A stretch of DNA of 64,000 bases from Actinomyces sp. AC-20-1. Lineage in GTDB: Bacteria; Actinomycetota; Actinomycetes; Actinomycetales; Actinomycetaceae. A program made the translations under genes and the position numbers. Under the pieces are notes generated by a model. It was not told the origin of the DNA. It did not search any database and was given only the letters and a program-made list of their open reading frames with translations. Position 1 is the stretch's first letter. The number at the start of each line of letters is the position of its first letter. The stretch is from contig NZ_JACJVC010000012.1 in assembly GCF_023369555.1 (NCBI RefSeq), positions 1 through 64,000 on the forward strand. The letters are read 5' to 3'. Below, in pieces: positions 27,604-36,864 of the stretch.

Positions 27604-29205
27604 ATGAGCGTCCCGCACACCCTGACGTCCTCCTCCAAGGCTCCGGCCGTCAGCGAGGGTCTCGCAGACAGGACCACAGTCCGCCGGCGGTTGATCGGCG
27701 TGCTCGTCGGCCTGGCCCTGGCCGCGCTGGCCTACTACCTGTTCCCGGCAAGCGGTGCGGAGCAGGTCAACGAGGTGGGCCGGTCCGCAGCCGAGGCAGC
27801 GGGAAAGACCTACACCGACGTCACGGACACCGGACTGCGCACCGTCGCAGCCGCTGCGATCCTCATGGGCGCGTGGTGGATGACCGAGGCGATCCCGCTC
27901 GCCGCCACCGCGCTCCTGCCGCTGGTGCTGTTCCCGGCCATGCAGGTGGCGACGTTCAAGGAGACGGCTGCCCCCTACGCCTCTGAGACGATCTGGTTGT
28001 TCATGGGCGGCTTCATGCTGGCCCTGGCCATGCAGAGGTGGAACCTGCACCGGCGCATCGCGCTGGCCGTCGTGCTGATGGTCGGCACCAAGCCCCGCCA
28101 GCTGATCCTGGGTTTCATGATCGCCACCGGGTTCCTGTCCATGTGGGTGTCCAACACCGCAACGGCCGTGGTCATGCTCCCCATCGGCATGTCCGTGCTC
28201 ACCCTGGTCTCCGACCTGGTGGGCGGCATTGACAAGGTCAAGAGGTTCGCCACCGCGTTGATGCTCGGCATCGCCTACGCCGCCTCCATCGGCTCGGTGG
28301 CCACGGTCATCGGCACACCCCCGAACGCCCTCCTGGTCGCCTACCTCTCGGAGAGCCACGGAATCCACATCGGATTCGGCCAGTGGATGATCCTGGGCGC
28401 CCCGCTGGCGGTGACGCTGATGGCTTTCGCCTGGTGGCTCATGGCCTTCGTGCTGTTCAAGCCCGAGGTCAAGGAGATCCCGGGCGGCCGCGAGTTCATC
28501 TCCCAGCAGTGGAAGGAGCTGGGCGGCGTCTCGCGCGGGGAGGCACTGATGGGCACCATCTTCGTCCTGACCGCGTCCTCCTGGGTGCTCATCCCCATCC
28601 TGCTGGACAAGACCGGCTCGGAGCTGAGGATCCCGGACGCCCTGATCGCTATGGTCTGCGCCGCTCTGCTGTTCCTGATCCCGGCGGACAGCGAAGGCCG
28701 GCGCCTGCTGGACTGGAAGTCAGCCAACGAGCTGCCGTGGGACGTGCTGCTCCTGTTCGGCGGTGGCCTGTCCCTGTCCTCCATGTTCGACAAGCTCGGC
28801 CTGTCCGTGTGGATCGGCGAGCAGGCCAAGGGGTTGGGCACGCTGCCGATCGTGGTGATCGTGGCAACGGTCGCCACGCTCATCATCTTCCTGACCGAGC
28901 TGACCTCCAACACGGCCACGGCCGCCGCGTTCCTCCCCATCATGGGCGGCGTGGCCACCGGTATCGGCATCACCTCAGACAACCCGATGAACGTCCTGCT
29001 GCTGGTGGTCCCCGTGGCCCTGGCCGCCACCTTCGCGTTCATGCTGCCCGTGGCCACTCCCCCGAACGCCGTGGCCTACGGCTCCGGCTACATCACGATG
29101 GGGGACATGGTCCGCACCGGCATCTGGCTGAACCTGGTAGGCATCGTCCTCATCACGCTGGCCGTGCTGACGATCGGGGTGCCGGTCTTCGGGCTGACGT
29201 TCTGA
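27604..29205 (+). CDS. SLC13/DASS-family sodium:dicarboxylate symporter
   Basis: A 533-residue membrane transporter of the divalent anion:Na+ symporter family, likely importing succinate, malate or related dicarboxylates. Both Ser-Asn-Thr signatures that form the Na+ and substrate sites are present: FLSMWVSNTATAVVMLPIG and LTELTSNTATAAAFLPI. About 11 hydrophobic segments are seen, with WWMTEAIPLAATALLP after the first. ATG 27604 is preferred over 27598 because AGGAG (27593-27597) abuts the latter and is 6 nt from the former. It has its own leader hairpin and AT-rich upstream region, so it is probably transcribed separately from the regulator upstream. Confidence 0.92.
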   Translation: MSVPHTLTSSSKAPAVSEGLADRTTVRRRLIGVLVGLALAALAYYLFPASGAEQVNEVGRSAAEAAGKTYTDVTDTGLRTVAAAAILMGAWWMTEAIPLAATALLPLVLFPAMQVATFKETAAPYASETIWLFMGGFMLALAMQRWNLHRRIALAVVLMVGTKPRQLILGFMIATGFLSMWVSNTATAVVMLPIGMSVLTLVSDLVGGIDKVKRFATALMLGIAYAASIGSVATVIGTPPNALLVAYLSESHGIHIGFGQWMILGAPLAVTLMAFAWWLMAFVLFKPEVKEIPGGREFISQQWKELGGVSRGEALMGTIFVLTASSWVLIPILLDKTGSELRIPDALIAMVCAALLFLIPADSEGRRLLDWKSANELPWDVLLLFGGGLSLSSMFDKLGLSVWIGEQAKGLGTLPIVVIVATVATLIIFLTELTSNTATAAAFLPIMGGVATGIGITSDNPMNVLLLVVPVALAATFAFMLPVATPPNAVAYGSGYITMGDMVRTGIWLNLVGIVLITLAVLTIGVPVFGLTF

Positions 29206-29353
29206 CGCTCTGGCACGAGTGGCTCATACGTCAGGTCCTGCTGGTGTGAGTCCCGGTGCCCGTTGGTGCCCGGCGGGTTTGCGGGTGCTGGTGCGAGCCG
29301 GGGTGGCGCTCTGAGGCGTCCTGCACCGTCACCCGTCCCGCCGACATGACAAA

Positions 29354-29383
29354 GTCCCCCGGTCTCGACAGAGACCGGGGGAC
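29354..29383 (-). terminator. Terminator of the tRNA-fMet gene
   Basis: A perfect 13-bp stem (29354-29366 with 29371-29383) and tetraloop, followed on the minus strand by TTTGTC. It is a good intrinsic terminator 18 bp past the tRNA 3' end. Confidence 0.8.
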
Positions 29384-29401
29384 CTGCTACCTCGCGGTAC
29401 A

Positions 29402-29478
29402 TGGTAGCGGGGACAGGATTCGAACCTGCGACCTCCGGGTTATGAGCCCGGCGAGCTACCGAACTGCTCCACCCCGCG
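29402..29478 (-). tRNA. Initiator tRNA-fMet (CAT)
   Basis: A 77-nt tRNA on the minus strand. It has a CGCGGGG acceptor arm with the unpaired first base expected of bacterial initiators, D-arm AGCTCGGTAGCT-like, anticodon arm with three consecutive G-C pairs around CTCATAA (GGGCTCATAACCC), T-loop GGTTCGAATCC, and an encoded CCA end. The G-C pairs and the mismatch at the acceptor end separate it from elongator Met and Ile2 tRNAs. A strong terminator follows. Confidence 0.96.
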
Positions 29479-29605
29479 TCGGTGAGACCTACTCTAGGCC
29501 GCCCCAGCACGCGAACTCAAACCGATGGGCCGTGCCCTTGCTCACCCGCGTGTGAGCAAGGAGGCTCCGGCCCCTCGGCCTGAGCCAGCCCGCCTCTCAG
29601 CCAGG

Positions 29606-29639
29606 GGGCTGCCGGGCGGGGCTCCCCGCCCGGCAGCCC
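29606..29639 (-). terminator. Terminator of the UPF0182 gene
   Basis: A 16-bp self-complementary stem (29606-29621 with 29624-29639), 7 bp past the UPF0182 stop on the minus strand. With a realistic loop, about 14 pairs remain. Confidence 0.65.
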
Positions 29640-29645
29640 GCGCCC

Positions 29646-32600
29646 TCAGCCCTGGTTGTTGATCTGCTCCTGGGCCGCGACCGCCCGGTTGATGGCCTCG
29701 TTCAACCGCTTCTGGGCCTCGCCGTAGGCCGCCCAGTCACCGGCGGTGAGCGCCGTGTCCGCGTCCGCCATCGCCGCCTGGGCGTCGGCCAGCGCCGTGC
29801 TGAGGTCCGCCTGCGGGTTCCCCGAGCCGGGGACGGCCGGGGCCGCCGTGACCGAGGGGGCGGGCGCCGGGGCAGTGGCCTCCCCGGTTGGGGCGGCGCT
29901 CGCACCGTCGCCCTCCTCCACGGCCTCGGAGGTGCCGTTGGCGGCCCCGGCGTCGCCGTCGACCGCCTCCTCACCGGTCGTGGCGCCCGAGTCGCCGCCG
30001 AAGACCTGGTCCAGCGCCTCGGAGAGCGTGTCCGCGAAGCCGACCTGGTTGCCGAAGTAGACCAGGACCTTGCGCAGCAGCGGGTACTTCGTGTCCGAGG
30101 AGGACTGGACGTACACGGGCTGCACGTACAGCAGGCCCCCGCCCACGGGCAGGGTGAGCAGGTTGCCCTTGATGACCTCGGAGCCCTGCTGGCTCAGCAG
30201 GTTGAGGACCTGGGAGACGGCCGCGTTGGAGTCGAAGTTGTTCTGCACCTGGCCGGGGCCGGCGACGTTCGAGGAGCGCGGCAGCTCCAGCAGGCGGATC
30301 CGCCCGTAGTCCGGGTTGCGCACGCCCGACTGCCCCGAGGAGGTCTCGGAGTCGACGGCGATGAAGCCCGTGAGCACGTTGCGGTCCGTGTTGCCGCCGA
30401 TAATGTAGACGCTGGACAGGGAGAAGGAGGCCGAGTCCTGGTCCGGCATCTGCAGGGTGAGGTAGTACGGGTCCTGCGTGTCCTCATGGGAGGTCGTCGG
30501 GTCGTCCGGGACCTTCCAGAAGTCACCGCCGGAGTAGAACTCGTCGGCGTCGGTCACGTGGTAGCTCGCCATGATGGTGCGCTGGACCTTGAACAGGTCC
30601 TCCGGGTAGCGCATGTGCGACATGAGGTCGGCACTCATCTCGCTCATGGGCGTCACCGAGCCCGGGAAGACGGCCTCCCAGGCGGAGAGCACCGGGTCGG
30701 TCTCGTCCCACTCGTAGAGGGTGACGGAGCCGTCGTAGGCGTCGACGACGGCCTTGACGGAGTTGCGCACGTAGTTGGACTCGGCGGGCGCGCCCAGCAG
30801 GTAGGGCTGTCCGTCGGCCGAGGCCATGACGGTCTCGAGGGACTCGTGCTGCGAGTACGGGTAGCTGTTCGTCGTCGTGTACCCGTCCAGGACCCACACG
30901 ACCCGCTTGGGGGTGGCGGGGTCGTCGTCGTGGTCGACGACGGCCGGGTAGGGGTTGCCGTCGAGGGTGAGCCAGGGGGCCACCTTGCGCACGCGCTCGG
31001 CGGGGTCGCGGTCGTAGAGGATCTGCGAGCCGTCACGCACCTCGGTGGAGAACAGGATGTTCATCTCCTGGAACCTCACCGCGTACAGCAGACGGTTCCA
31101 GGGGTTGGAGACGTCGGGCCCGCCGTTGCCGGCGAAGGTCGTGTTGACCTGGCCGGAGGCGGAGGCGTCGTCGGGGTAGTCGAGCTCGCGGGGGTTGCCG
31201 CCGTCGTCACCGCCGACGATGGAGTACGACGGCGAGGCCTGGCCGAAGTAGATGCGCGGCTCGTACTCGCCCAGGTCCCCGGTCGAGGGGATGCCGCCCT
31301 CCCAGAAGGAGGGGTAGCCGCCGGAGGCGACCGTGTTGCCGTAGGCGGTGACGACGCCGTAGCCGTGCGTGTACACGGTGTGCTCGTTGATCCAGGTGCG
31401 CTGGCCGGCGTCGAGGCCGTCGAGGTTGAGCTCGCGCACCGCGATGACCGTGTCCCGGCTGGCGCCGTCGATCTCGTAGCGGTCGACGTTGAGCGAGCCG
31501 GCGAAGGAGTAGTACTGCTTGTTCTGCTGCAGCTGACGGAAGGTCGGGGAGACGAGGTTGGGGTCCAGCAGGCGGATCGACGTCGTCGACTCGGCGTCCT
31601 CCTTGAGCTGGCCCGCCTGCGCGGTGGTGGCCGCGTCGTAGGGGGTGACCTCGATGCCCTCCAGACCGTAGGCGGCCAGGGTCGCCTGGATGTTGCGGTC
31701 GATGTACTCGGCCTCCTGGCGCTGGGCGTTGGGGTCGACGACGAAGCGCTGGATGACGAGCGGGTAGCCGGTGCCGATGAGCAGGGCGGAGACGACCATG
31801 ACGACGACGCCCGTCACCGGCAGGCGCCACGAGCTCGAGCGCACCGACAGCAGGAACATCACGGCGATGACCGCGCTGATGGCCGCGAGGATCGCGTCGG
31901 CCGGGATCGAGGCGTGCACGGCCGTGTAGCCGGCGCCGTCGAACTTCGTGCCGGAGGCGTACAGGGCCTCGTAGCGGCTGAGCCAGTAGCCGGCGCCGCG
32001 CAGCAGGGAGTACAGGGCCAGGAAGACGGCCAGGTGGATGCGGGCAGGCCGGGTGAAGTGCGGGCTGCGGGCCACCGAGATGCCGCCGTAGAGGTAGTGG
32101 ACCGCGACGCTGGCGATCGCCGAGAAGAGGACGATCCGGCTGAGGTAGGCGACCGCGGTGGTGAGCACCGGCAGGATGAAGACGTAGAAGGAGACGTCGT
32201 GGCCGAACTCGGGGTCGCTCACGCCGAAGGACTGCGAGCTGACCGCGAGCAGCACCTCCTGCCAGCGGGGGGCGAGCTCCCAGGCGGAGGCGAAGAGGGC
32301 GAGCACGGCGGGCACCACCCACATGAGCGGCCGGCGCAGCGGCTCGACCGCCGTGCGGTAGGCCTCGAGGTTGCGGGCGGCCTCGTCGCGGGGCAGGTCG
32401 ATCTCCCGGGCGCGGTAGGCCGAGCGCATCGCCCCGCTCACGGCGCCGAGCATCAGCAGGAAGCCGACGACGAAGAGCGCGCCCGCCGCGATCCACTGGG
32501 TCCACAGGACCCGGGCGAAGCCGAGCTGGCTGAACCACAGGACCTCGGTCCAGGTGCGTGAGAGGAAGCCGATGGCCAGGGCGGCCACCGCCAGGATGAT

Positions 32601-33026
32601 GACGGTCCAGGCCAGGGGGCCGGGGCGGTAGGGGGCGGCCTGCACGGGGCGGGTGGGACGCCCACCACCGCCGGATGAGCCCGAGCCCGCCTGTCGGGCG
32701 GCGCGTCCGCCTGAGGCCCCTGCGCCCGCGGCACCGAGGCCGAAGACGGCGGCCGGGTCGAAGCCGAGGACCGACGCCGGGGAGAAGCCCTCGTCGTCGG
32801 GGTCGGCGGCCTCCTCCTCGGGCCCGTCGTCGTCCTCGCGCCCGCCCTCGCCCCGGGAGGCGGAGGCGCGGTCCGAGGAGGCGGCCCCACGACCGGGGCG
32901 GCCGGCGCCGTCGGGTTGGAAGAAGCCGCCGCGGACGCGGTCCTCGCGGCTCAGGGACTCGGACCCGGAGGGTCCGGACTCGGCGTCGGGCTTGTCGGGG
33001 GACTCGTCGTCGGGCCTCATGCTCAC
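29646..33026 (-). CDS. UPF0182-family large membrane protein
   Basis: A protein of about 1126 residues. The N-terminus is long, acidic and disordered (about 1-130: DDESPDKPDAESGPSGSES, EEEAADPDDEG). Seven hydrophobic segments follow between about 135 and 430, then a large extracytoplasmic region with the conserved TAQAGQLKEDAEST, NEHTVYTHGYG and YFGQASPSYSIVGG. A Ser/Ala/Pro-rich linker leads to a C-terminal coiled helix. This is the actinobacterial UPF0182 layout; function is unknown, perhaps cell-envelope. The GTG at 33026 is chosen because GGAG lies 7 nt upstream, with ATG two codons later. It is divergent from the PPA1309 gene, its usual neighbour. Confidence 0.88.
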   Translation of the reverse strand: MSMRPDDESPDKPDAESGPSGSESLSREDRVRGGFFQPDGAGRPGRGAASSDRASASRGEGGREDDDGPEEEAADPDDEGFSPASVLGFDPAAVFGLGAAGAGASGGRAARQAGSGSSGGGGRPTRPVQAAPYRPGPLAWTVIILAVAALAIGFLSRTWTEVLWFSQLGFARVLWTQWIAAGALFVVGFLLMLGAVSGAMRSAYRAREIDLPRDEAARNLEAYRTAVEPLRRPLMWVVPAVLALFASAWELAPRWQEVLLAVSSQSFGVSDPEFGHDVSFYVFILPVLTTAVAYLSRIVLFSAIASVAVHYLYGGISVARSPHFTRPARIHLAVFLALYSLLRGAGYWLSRYEALYASGTKFDGAGYTAVHASIPADAILAAISAVIAVMFLLSVRSSSWRLPVTGVVVMVVSALLIGTGYPLVIQRFVVDPNAQRQEAEYIDRNIQATLAAYGLEGIEVTPYDAATTAQAGQLKEDAESTTSIRLLDPNLVSPTFRQLQQNKQYYSFAGSLNVDRYEIDGASRDTVIAVRELNLDGLDAGQRTWINEHTVYTHGYGVVTAYGNTVASGGYPSFWEGGIPSTGDLGEYEPRIYFGQASPSYSIVGGDDGGNPRELDYPDDASASGQVNTTFAGNGGPDVSNPWNRLLYAVRFQEMNILFSTEVRDGSQILYDRDPAERVRKVAPWLTLDGNPYPAVVDHDDDPATPKRVVWVLDGYTTTNSYPYSQHESLETVMASADGQPYLLGAPAESNYVRNSVKAVVDAYDGSVTLYEWDETDPVLSAWEAVFPGSVTPMSEMSADLMSHMRYPEDLFKVQRTIMASYHVTDADEFYSGGDFWKVPDDPTTSHEDTQDPYYLTLQMPDQDSASFSLSSVYIIGGNTDRNVLTGFIAVDSETSSGQSGVRNPDYGRIRLLELPRSSNVAGPGQVQNNFDSNAAVSQVLNLLSQQGSEVIKGNLLTLPVGGGLLYVQPVYVQSSSDTKYPLLRKVLVYFGNQVGFADTLSEALDQVFGGDSGATTGEEAVDGDAGAANGTSEAVEEGDGASAAPTGEATAPAPAPSVTAAPAVPGSGNPQADLSTALADAQAAMADADTALTAGDWAAYGEAQKRLNEAINRAVAAQEQINNQG

Positions 33027-33223
33027 AGGAACACTCCGTCGTCTCGGCAGCATCGGCGCCGCGCAGCGGCGCGTGGGCCCCTGGCGCGCCAGGGGTCTGG
33101 GTCCGCCCATCGTCCCATGGCGCCGTCGCCGTGGCCAAAGGCGTCCGCCCCTGGCGCACACACCGCTCTACCGGGCCCCGTCTCCCCGGAAGCGTCCCGG
33201 AAGCGCCCTCGACCGAGCACGTC

Positions 33224-33229
33224 TAGGCT
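33224..33229 (+). promoter_or_regulatory. -10-like TAGGCT, leaderless start of PPA1309-type gene
   Basis: TAGGCT is followed by 6 nt (GCGCCC) and the ATG at 33236; no SD is present. Confidence 0.5.
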
Positions 33230-33235
33230 GCGCCC

Positions 33236-33799
33236 ATGCCCTCCCCCAGCACCCGCATGAGCCCCCAGCAGGCCTCCCTCGCGCGCACCGTCGTCGAGGT
33301 CGAGTCCCACGTCGCGCAGAGGGGCTGGGACGCCCCGGTCGGCGTCTTCGCGCTCGTGCGCACCACCGCGGCGCTCGCGCAGGACCCGTCCCTGGCGTCC
33401 CTGCTCGACGCCGCCGCCCTCGCCGAGGCCCGGACGGACCCGACGGCGCTGACCGTCATCGAGCAGGAGGACCTGCCGGCGTCGGCGAACCTGGAGGAGC
33501 TCCTGGGCCAGCTGGCCTGGCCCGAGACGGTCGACGGCGTCGTGCTGAGCGTGGAGCAGATGACCGTGCCCCTTGAGGTGCAGGAGCGGGCGGCGGCGAT
33601 CGCGGACGCCGAGCAGCGCCTGGCCGCCATGCGTCAGGACCCCGGCACGAACGACGTGCGCCTGGTCGTGGGGGTCCTGCGCTCGGGCGAGTCCTGGTGC
33701 GCGGTGCGCGGGCGGCGTCAGGACGAGGACGCCAACGTCACCCAGGGCGAGGCGGTCGTCCCGGGGCTCATCGAGGCGCTGCGCTCCACCCTGGACTGA
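33236..33799 (+). CDS. PPA1309-family conserved protein
   Basis: A 187-residue soluble protein of the actinobacterial PPA1309 family. Markers are SLARTVVEVESHVAQRGWD, PVGVFALVRTTAAL, QEDLPASANLEELLGQLAWP and the C-terminal half DVRLVVGVLRSGESWCAVR. Function is unknown. It is conserved next to UPF0182 in actinobacteria, so a shared pathway is likely. It starts with no leader, 6 nt after a -10-like hexamer. Confidence 0.82.
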   Translation: MPSPSTRMSPQQASLARTVVEVESHVAQRGWDAPVGVFALVRTTAALAQDPSLASLLDAAALAEARTDPTALTVIEQEDLPASANLEELLGQLAWPETVDGVVLSVEQMTVPLEVQERAAAIADAEQRLAAMRQDPGTNDVRLVVGVLRSGESWCAVRGRRQDEDANVTQGEAVVPGLIEALRSTLD

Positions 33800-33853
33800 G
33801 CCGGCCCGGCCTCCCTCGCCGCTGTCCCGCACCTCCCCCGGTCCGCCGGGCCG

Positions 33854-35326
33854 TCACCCGCCCGCGGGACCGTCCTCGTCCGAGGGCGCGTCCTGGCCCG
33901 AGGGCGCGTCCGCCTCACGCACGCCCTCGGCGTAGCCGAGCGTGCCGTCGAGCAGCGAGGCCAGGTCCGCGTCGATCTCGGAGTCCATGTCCGCGGCCGC
34001 CCGGCGCATGGTGAGGAAGTCGTCGGGGCTGGCCAGCTCGGCCGCCGTCGGCATGACGTCGGGGTGGAGCCAGAAGGCGTCGCGCTCGGCGTCACCGGCC
34101 TGGGCCCCCAGCCTCTCCCACAGGCGGGCGGCCTCGCGCACGAGCCGCGGCCGGAACTGCAGGCCGATGAGGCGCGCGAAGACCTGCTCGGCCGCGCCCC
34201 CGGCCAGGCGGCGACGGCGCAGCATCTCCTGCAGCGCCACGGCCCGAGGCAGGTGCGGGGCGGTGGCGCGCGCGGTGACGACCTCCACCCAGCCCTCCAC
34301 GAGGGCGAGCAGCGTCTCCAGGCTCTCCAGCGCGGCCTTCTGGGCCGGGGTCTCCTGGGGCGCGAACATGCCGGACTCGAGGGCCTTGCGGATCGCCTCC
34401 GGGTCGGAGGGGTCCACCTGCGCGACGGCCGCCTCGACGGCCTCGGTGTCGATGCGGATCTCCCTCGCGTAGGCCTCGAGCGCCCCCAGGACCTGGCCGC
34501 GCAGCCAGGGCACGTGGGCGTACAGGCGCGCGGTGGCGGCCTCACGCACCGCCAGGAAGAGCCTGACCTGCTCCTCGTCCGCCACCAGGCCGTCGGCGAA
34601 GTCCGCCACGCCCGCGGGCACGAGGGCGGTGCCCGGCTCCGTGGTCAGGGGCAGGCCGACGTCCGTCGCGGACAGCGCCTCGGTGGCGAGCTTGCCGACG
34701 GCGTGGCCGAGCTGCATGCCGAAGGCCGTGCCCGCCATCGAGCGCATGACACCGCCGAGCGCACCGACCTGGCGGGCGACGGACTCGTCCTCGCCCGCCC
34801 CGCCCAGCTGCTCGGCCTGGCGCTGGAGAGCTGAGGACAGCGCGCTGGTGGCGGCCTCGGCGACCGGGGCGCAGACCTCCTGCCAGGTGGCCAGGGTCCG
34901 CTCGACCCACTGCTCGCGTGTCCAGGCCTCGCGGGGCCCCGGTGCGGGCATGAGGTCGGTGGCGGTGTCGAGCCACAGGTCCGCCACGCTGAGCGCGCCC
35001 CGGGTCGTCTCGGCGACGGTGGCCGTCACGACCGGGTCGCCCTGGGCGCGGGCGGTGCGCAGGGCGAGGTCCTTGCCCATCGTCCAGTTGACGGCCTGGC
35101 CGGCGGAGGAGGCCATCATCTGCTGCATCTGCGCCTGCAGGGCCATCATCTGGCCAGGGCTCACCTGCGACAGGTCCGGCATGGCGCCCGCCCGCACGAG
35201 GTCCTCGGGGCTGACTCCCGAGGCACGCAGGGCGCCGACGGCGTCACCGGCGACCTCTGCGCCGAACAGGGAGGCGAGCACCTGCTCGATCTGGTCGAAG
35301 GGGTCGGGTGCGGAGTCGCTGCTCAT
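33854..35326 (-). CDS. Zinc-metalloprotease-like protein (DUF2342 group), probably catalytically degenerate
   Basis: A 490-residue protein of the DUF2342 group that databases often label zinc-dependent metalloprotease or F420-associated. Family-like segments include QAVNWTMGKDLALRTA, GMQLGHAVGKLATEAL, HVPWLRGQVLGALEAYA and LVEGWVEVVTARA. The helix expected to hold HExxH reads REAATARLYAHVPWL, and I find no HExxH elsewhere, so metal-dependent proteolysis is doubtful. The acidic C-terminus is low complexity (SGQDAPSDEDG). It is divergent from the PDZ protease gene and convergent with the PPA1309-type gene. Confidence 0.75.
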   Translation of the reverse strand: MSSDSAPDPFDQIEQVLASLFGAEVAGDAVGALRASGVSPEDLVRAGAMPDLSQVSPGQMMALQAQMQQMMASSAGQAVNWTMGKDLALRTARAQGDPVVTATVAETTRGALSVADLWLDTATDLMPAPGPREAWTREQWVERTLATWQEVCAPVAEAATSALSSALQRQAEQLGGAGEDESVARQVGALGGVMRSMAGTAFGMQLGHAVGKLATEALSATDVGLPLTTEPGTALVPAGVADFADGLVADEEQVRLFLAVREAATARLYAHVPWLRGQVLGALEAYAREIRIDTEAVEAAVAQVDPSDPEAIRKALESGMFAPQETPAQKAALESLETLLALVEGWVEVVTARATAPHLPRAVALQEMLRRRRLAGGAAEQVFARLIGLQFRPRLVREAARLWERLGAQAGDAERDAFWLHPDVMPTAAELASPDDFLTMRRAAADMDSEIDADLASLLDGTLGYAEGVREADAPSGQDAPSDEDGPAGG

Positions 35327-35467
35327 CAGGGTCCTTCCTGGCCGGGCCGGCGGGGCGCGTCCGGGTCATGACGACAGCCTGCCACGCGATCCTGGAGGTT
35401 TCTGGACATGGGCCGTGAGCACGCTGGGGCCGGCACGCTGGTGCGGGTCGTTCCCAGCAGGGTGCCC

Positions 35468-35473
35468 CATGAT
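35468..35473 (+). promoter_or_regulatory. -10-like CATGAT, leaderless start of PDZ gene
   Basis: The hexamer lies 6 nt before the GTG at 35480. It supports this start over upstream in-frame codons. Confidence 0.3.
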
Positions 35474-35479
35474 GGGGCC

Positions 35480-36712
35480 GTGACCGACCTGCCGACCCCA
35501 GACTGCCCAGACGGCCCCCACGGCCCCGACAGCCCCACCAGCCCCGACGGGCCCTCGCGCAGCGCCCTGCCGCCCGCGACCGGTGCCGGCTCCCGGCGCC
35601 ACCGCCTCAGGCGGGCGCTCCGCGTCACCCTGCCCGTGCTGCTGGCGGTCACCGCCCTCGTGGCGGCGGCGACCGTCCCGGTCGGCTACGTTATCGAGAG
35701 CCCCGGACCCACCTGGAACGTCCTGGGCGCCGTCGACCAGGCCGGCTCCGGCCAGGGGGACGGCGCACAGGTCATCACCGTCACCGGCGCTCAGACCTAC
35801 CCCGCCGAAGGGGCCCTGCGCATGACGACCGTCGCGGTGCGCGGCTGCCCCGGCCACCGCGTCACGCTCCTCGACGTGCTGGGGGCGTGGCTCGACGCGG
35901 ACGAGAGCGTCATCGACCGCGACCTCGTGTGCCCGGCGACGATGAGCGCCGAGGAGGTCGAGGAGGCCACCCAGTCGCAGATGCTCTCCTCCCAGTCCAC
36001 CGCCGTCGTCGCCGCGCTGCTCGAGGCGGGCCTGGCCGGCGCCGTCATCCTCGAGGTCCAGGGCCTGGCCGACGCCCAGTCGGGGGCGGGGCTCGTCGCG
36101 GGCGACGTCCTGACGGCCCTGACCGTCGACGGCGAGCGCACCGAGATCACCGACTACCCCCAGCTGCGCCGGCTCATGACGACGCTCTCCCCCGGAACCC
36201 GTGTCACCGTCACCGTCGAGCGCGACGGCACGCCGACCGACGTCGCCCTCACGACGCTCTCACCGCAGGAGGTCGGGGCGCCCGAGGACATGGAGGGCTC
36301 CGTGCTCGGCATCACGCTGGTCATGCGGGTGGACTCCGAGGTCGACGCCCAGTTCGGCCTGGAGTCGGTGGGGGGCCCGAGCGCGGGCTCGATGTTCGCC
36401 CTGGGCATCATCGACGCGCTCACGCCCGGCAGCCTCACCGGCGGGCAGGACGTCGCCGGCACGGGCACGATCTCGATGGACGGCAGCATCGGGGCGATCG
36501 GCGGGATCCGGCAGAAGATGGTGGGGGCAGCGCAGGCCGGCTCCTCCTGGTTCCTGGCCCCGGTGGGCAACTGCAGTGAGGTCGTCGGCCATGAGCCCGA
36601 GGGCATGACGGTGGTGGCCGTCTCCAGCCTGCACGAGGCCGTCGAGGCCGTGGAGGCCATCGCCTCCGGGCGGACCTCCTCCCTGCCCTCCTGCCAGGCG
36701 GCCGGCGGCTGA
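35480..36712 (+). CDS. PDZ domain/Lon-type (S16) membrane-anchored protease, YlbL-like
   Basis: A 410-residue protein with a Pro/Ser-rich cytoplasmic N-terminus, one membrane segment at about 45-72 (LPVLLAVTALVAAATVPVGY), a PDZ domain at about 195-265 (GLADAQSGAGLVAGDVLTAL), and a C-terminal Lon protease domain. The Lon Ser-Lys dyad is visible as GGPSAGSMFAL (Ser) and GIRQKMVGA (Lys). It probably degrades or regulates proteins outside the membrane, as in Bacillus YlbL. Its conserved neighbours in actinobacteria include the DUF2342, ThiF-like and UvrD2 genes, as here. Confidence 0.88.
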   Translation: MTDLPTPDCPDGPHGPDSPTSPDGPSRSALPPATGAGSRRHRLRRALRVTLPVLLAVTALVAAATVPVGYVIESPGPTWNVLGAVDQAGSGQGDGAQVITVTGAQTYPAEGALRMTTVAVRGCPGHRVTLLDVLGAWLDADESVIDRDLVCPATMSAEEVEEATQSQMLSSQSTAVVAALLEAGLAGAVILEVQGLADAQSGAGLVAGDVLTALTVDGERTEITDYPQLRRLMTTLSPGTRVTVTVERDGTPTDVALTTLSPQEVGAPEDMEGSVLGITLVMRVDSEVDAQFGLESVGGPSAGSMFALGIIDALTPGSLTGGQDVAGTGTISMDGSIGAIGGIRQKMVGAAQAGSSWFLAPVGNCSEVVGHEPEGMTVVAVSSLHEAVEAVEAIASGRTSSLPSCQAAGG

Positions 36713-36864
36713 CAAGGGGGCGTGAGGCCGGCCCGCGGCGGCACGCCGTCGGCCCCTCCCCCGTCTGTTATCCACAGGCGCTCTCCTGCTCTGGCCGGGC
36801 CCGGTCCCCGGGTGGGAGGCTCCTGGCGCACGGCCCGACGACGGGCCCGGCCACAGGAGGCGCC

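Noticed and set aside
36768-36776. Perfect DnaA box TTATCCACA
   Set aside because: A single copy before the ThiF-like gene with no further boxes, AT-rich region or dnaA/dnaN nearby; likely chance.
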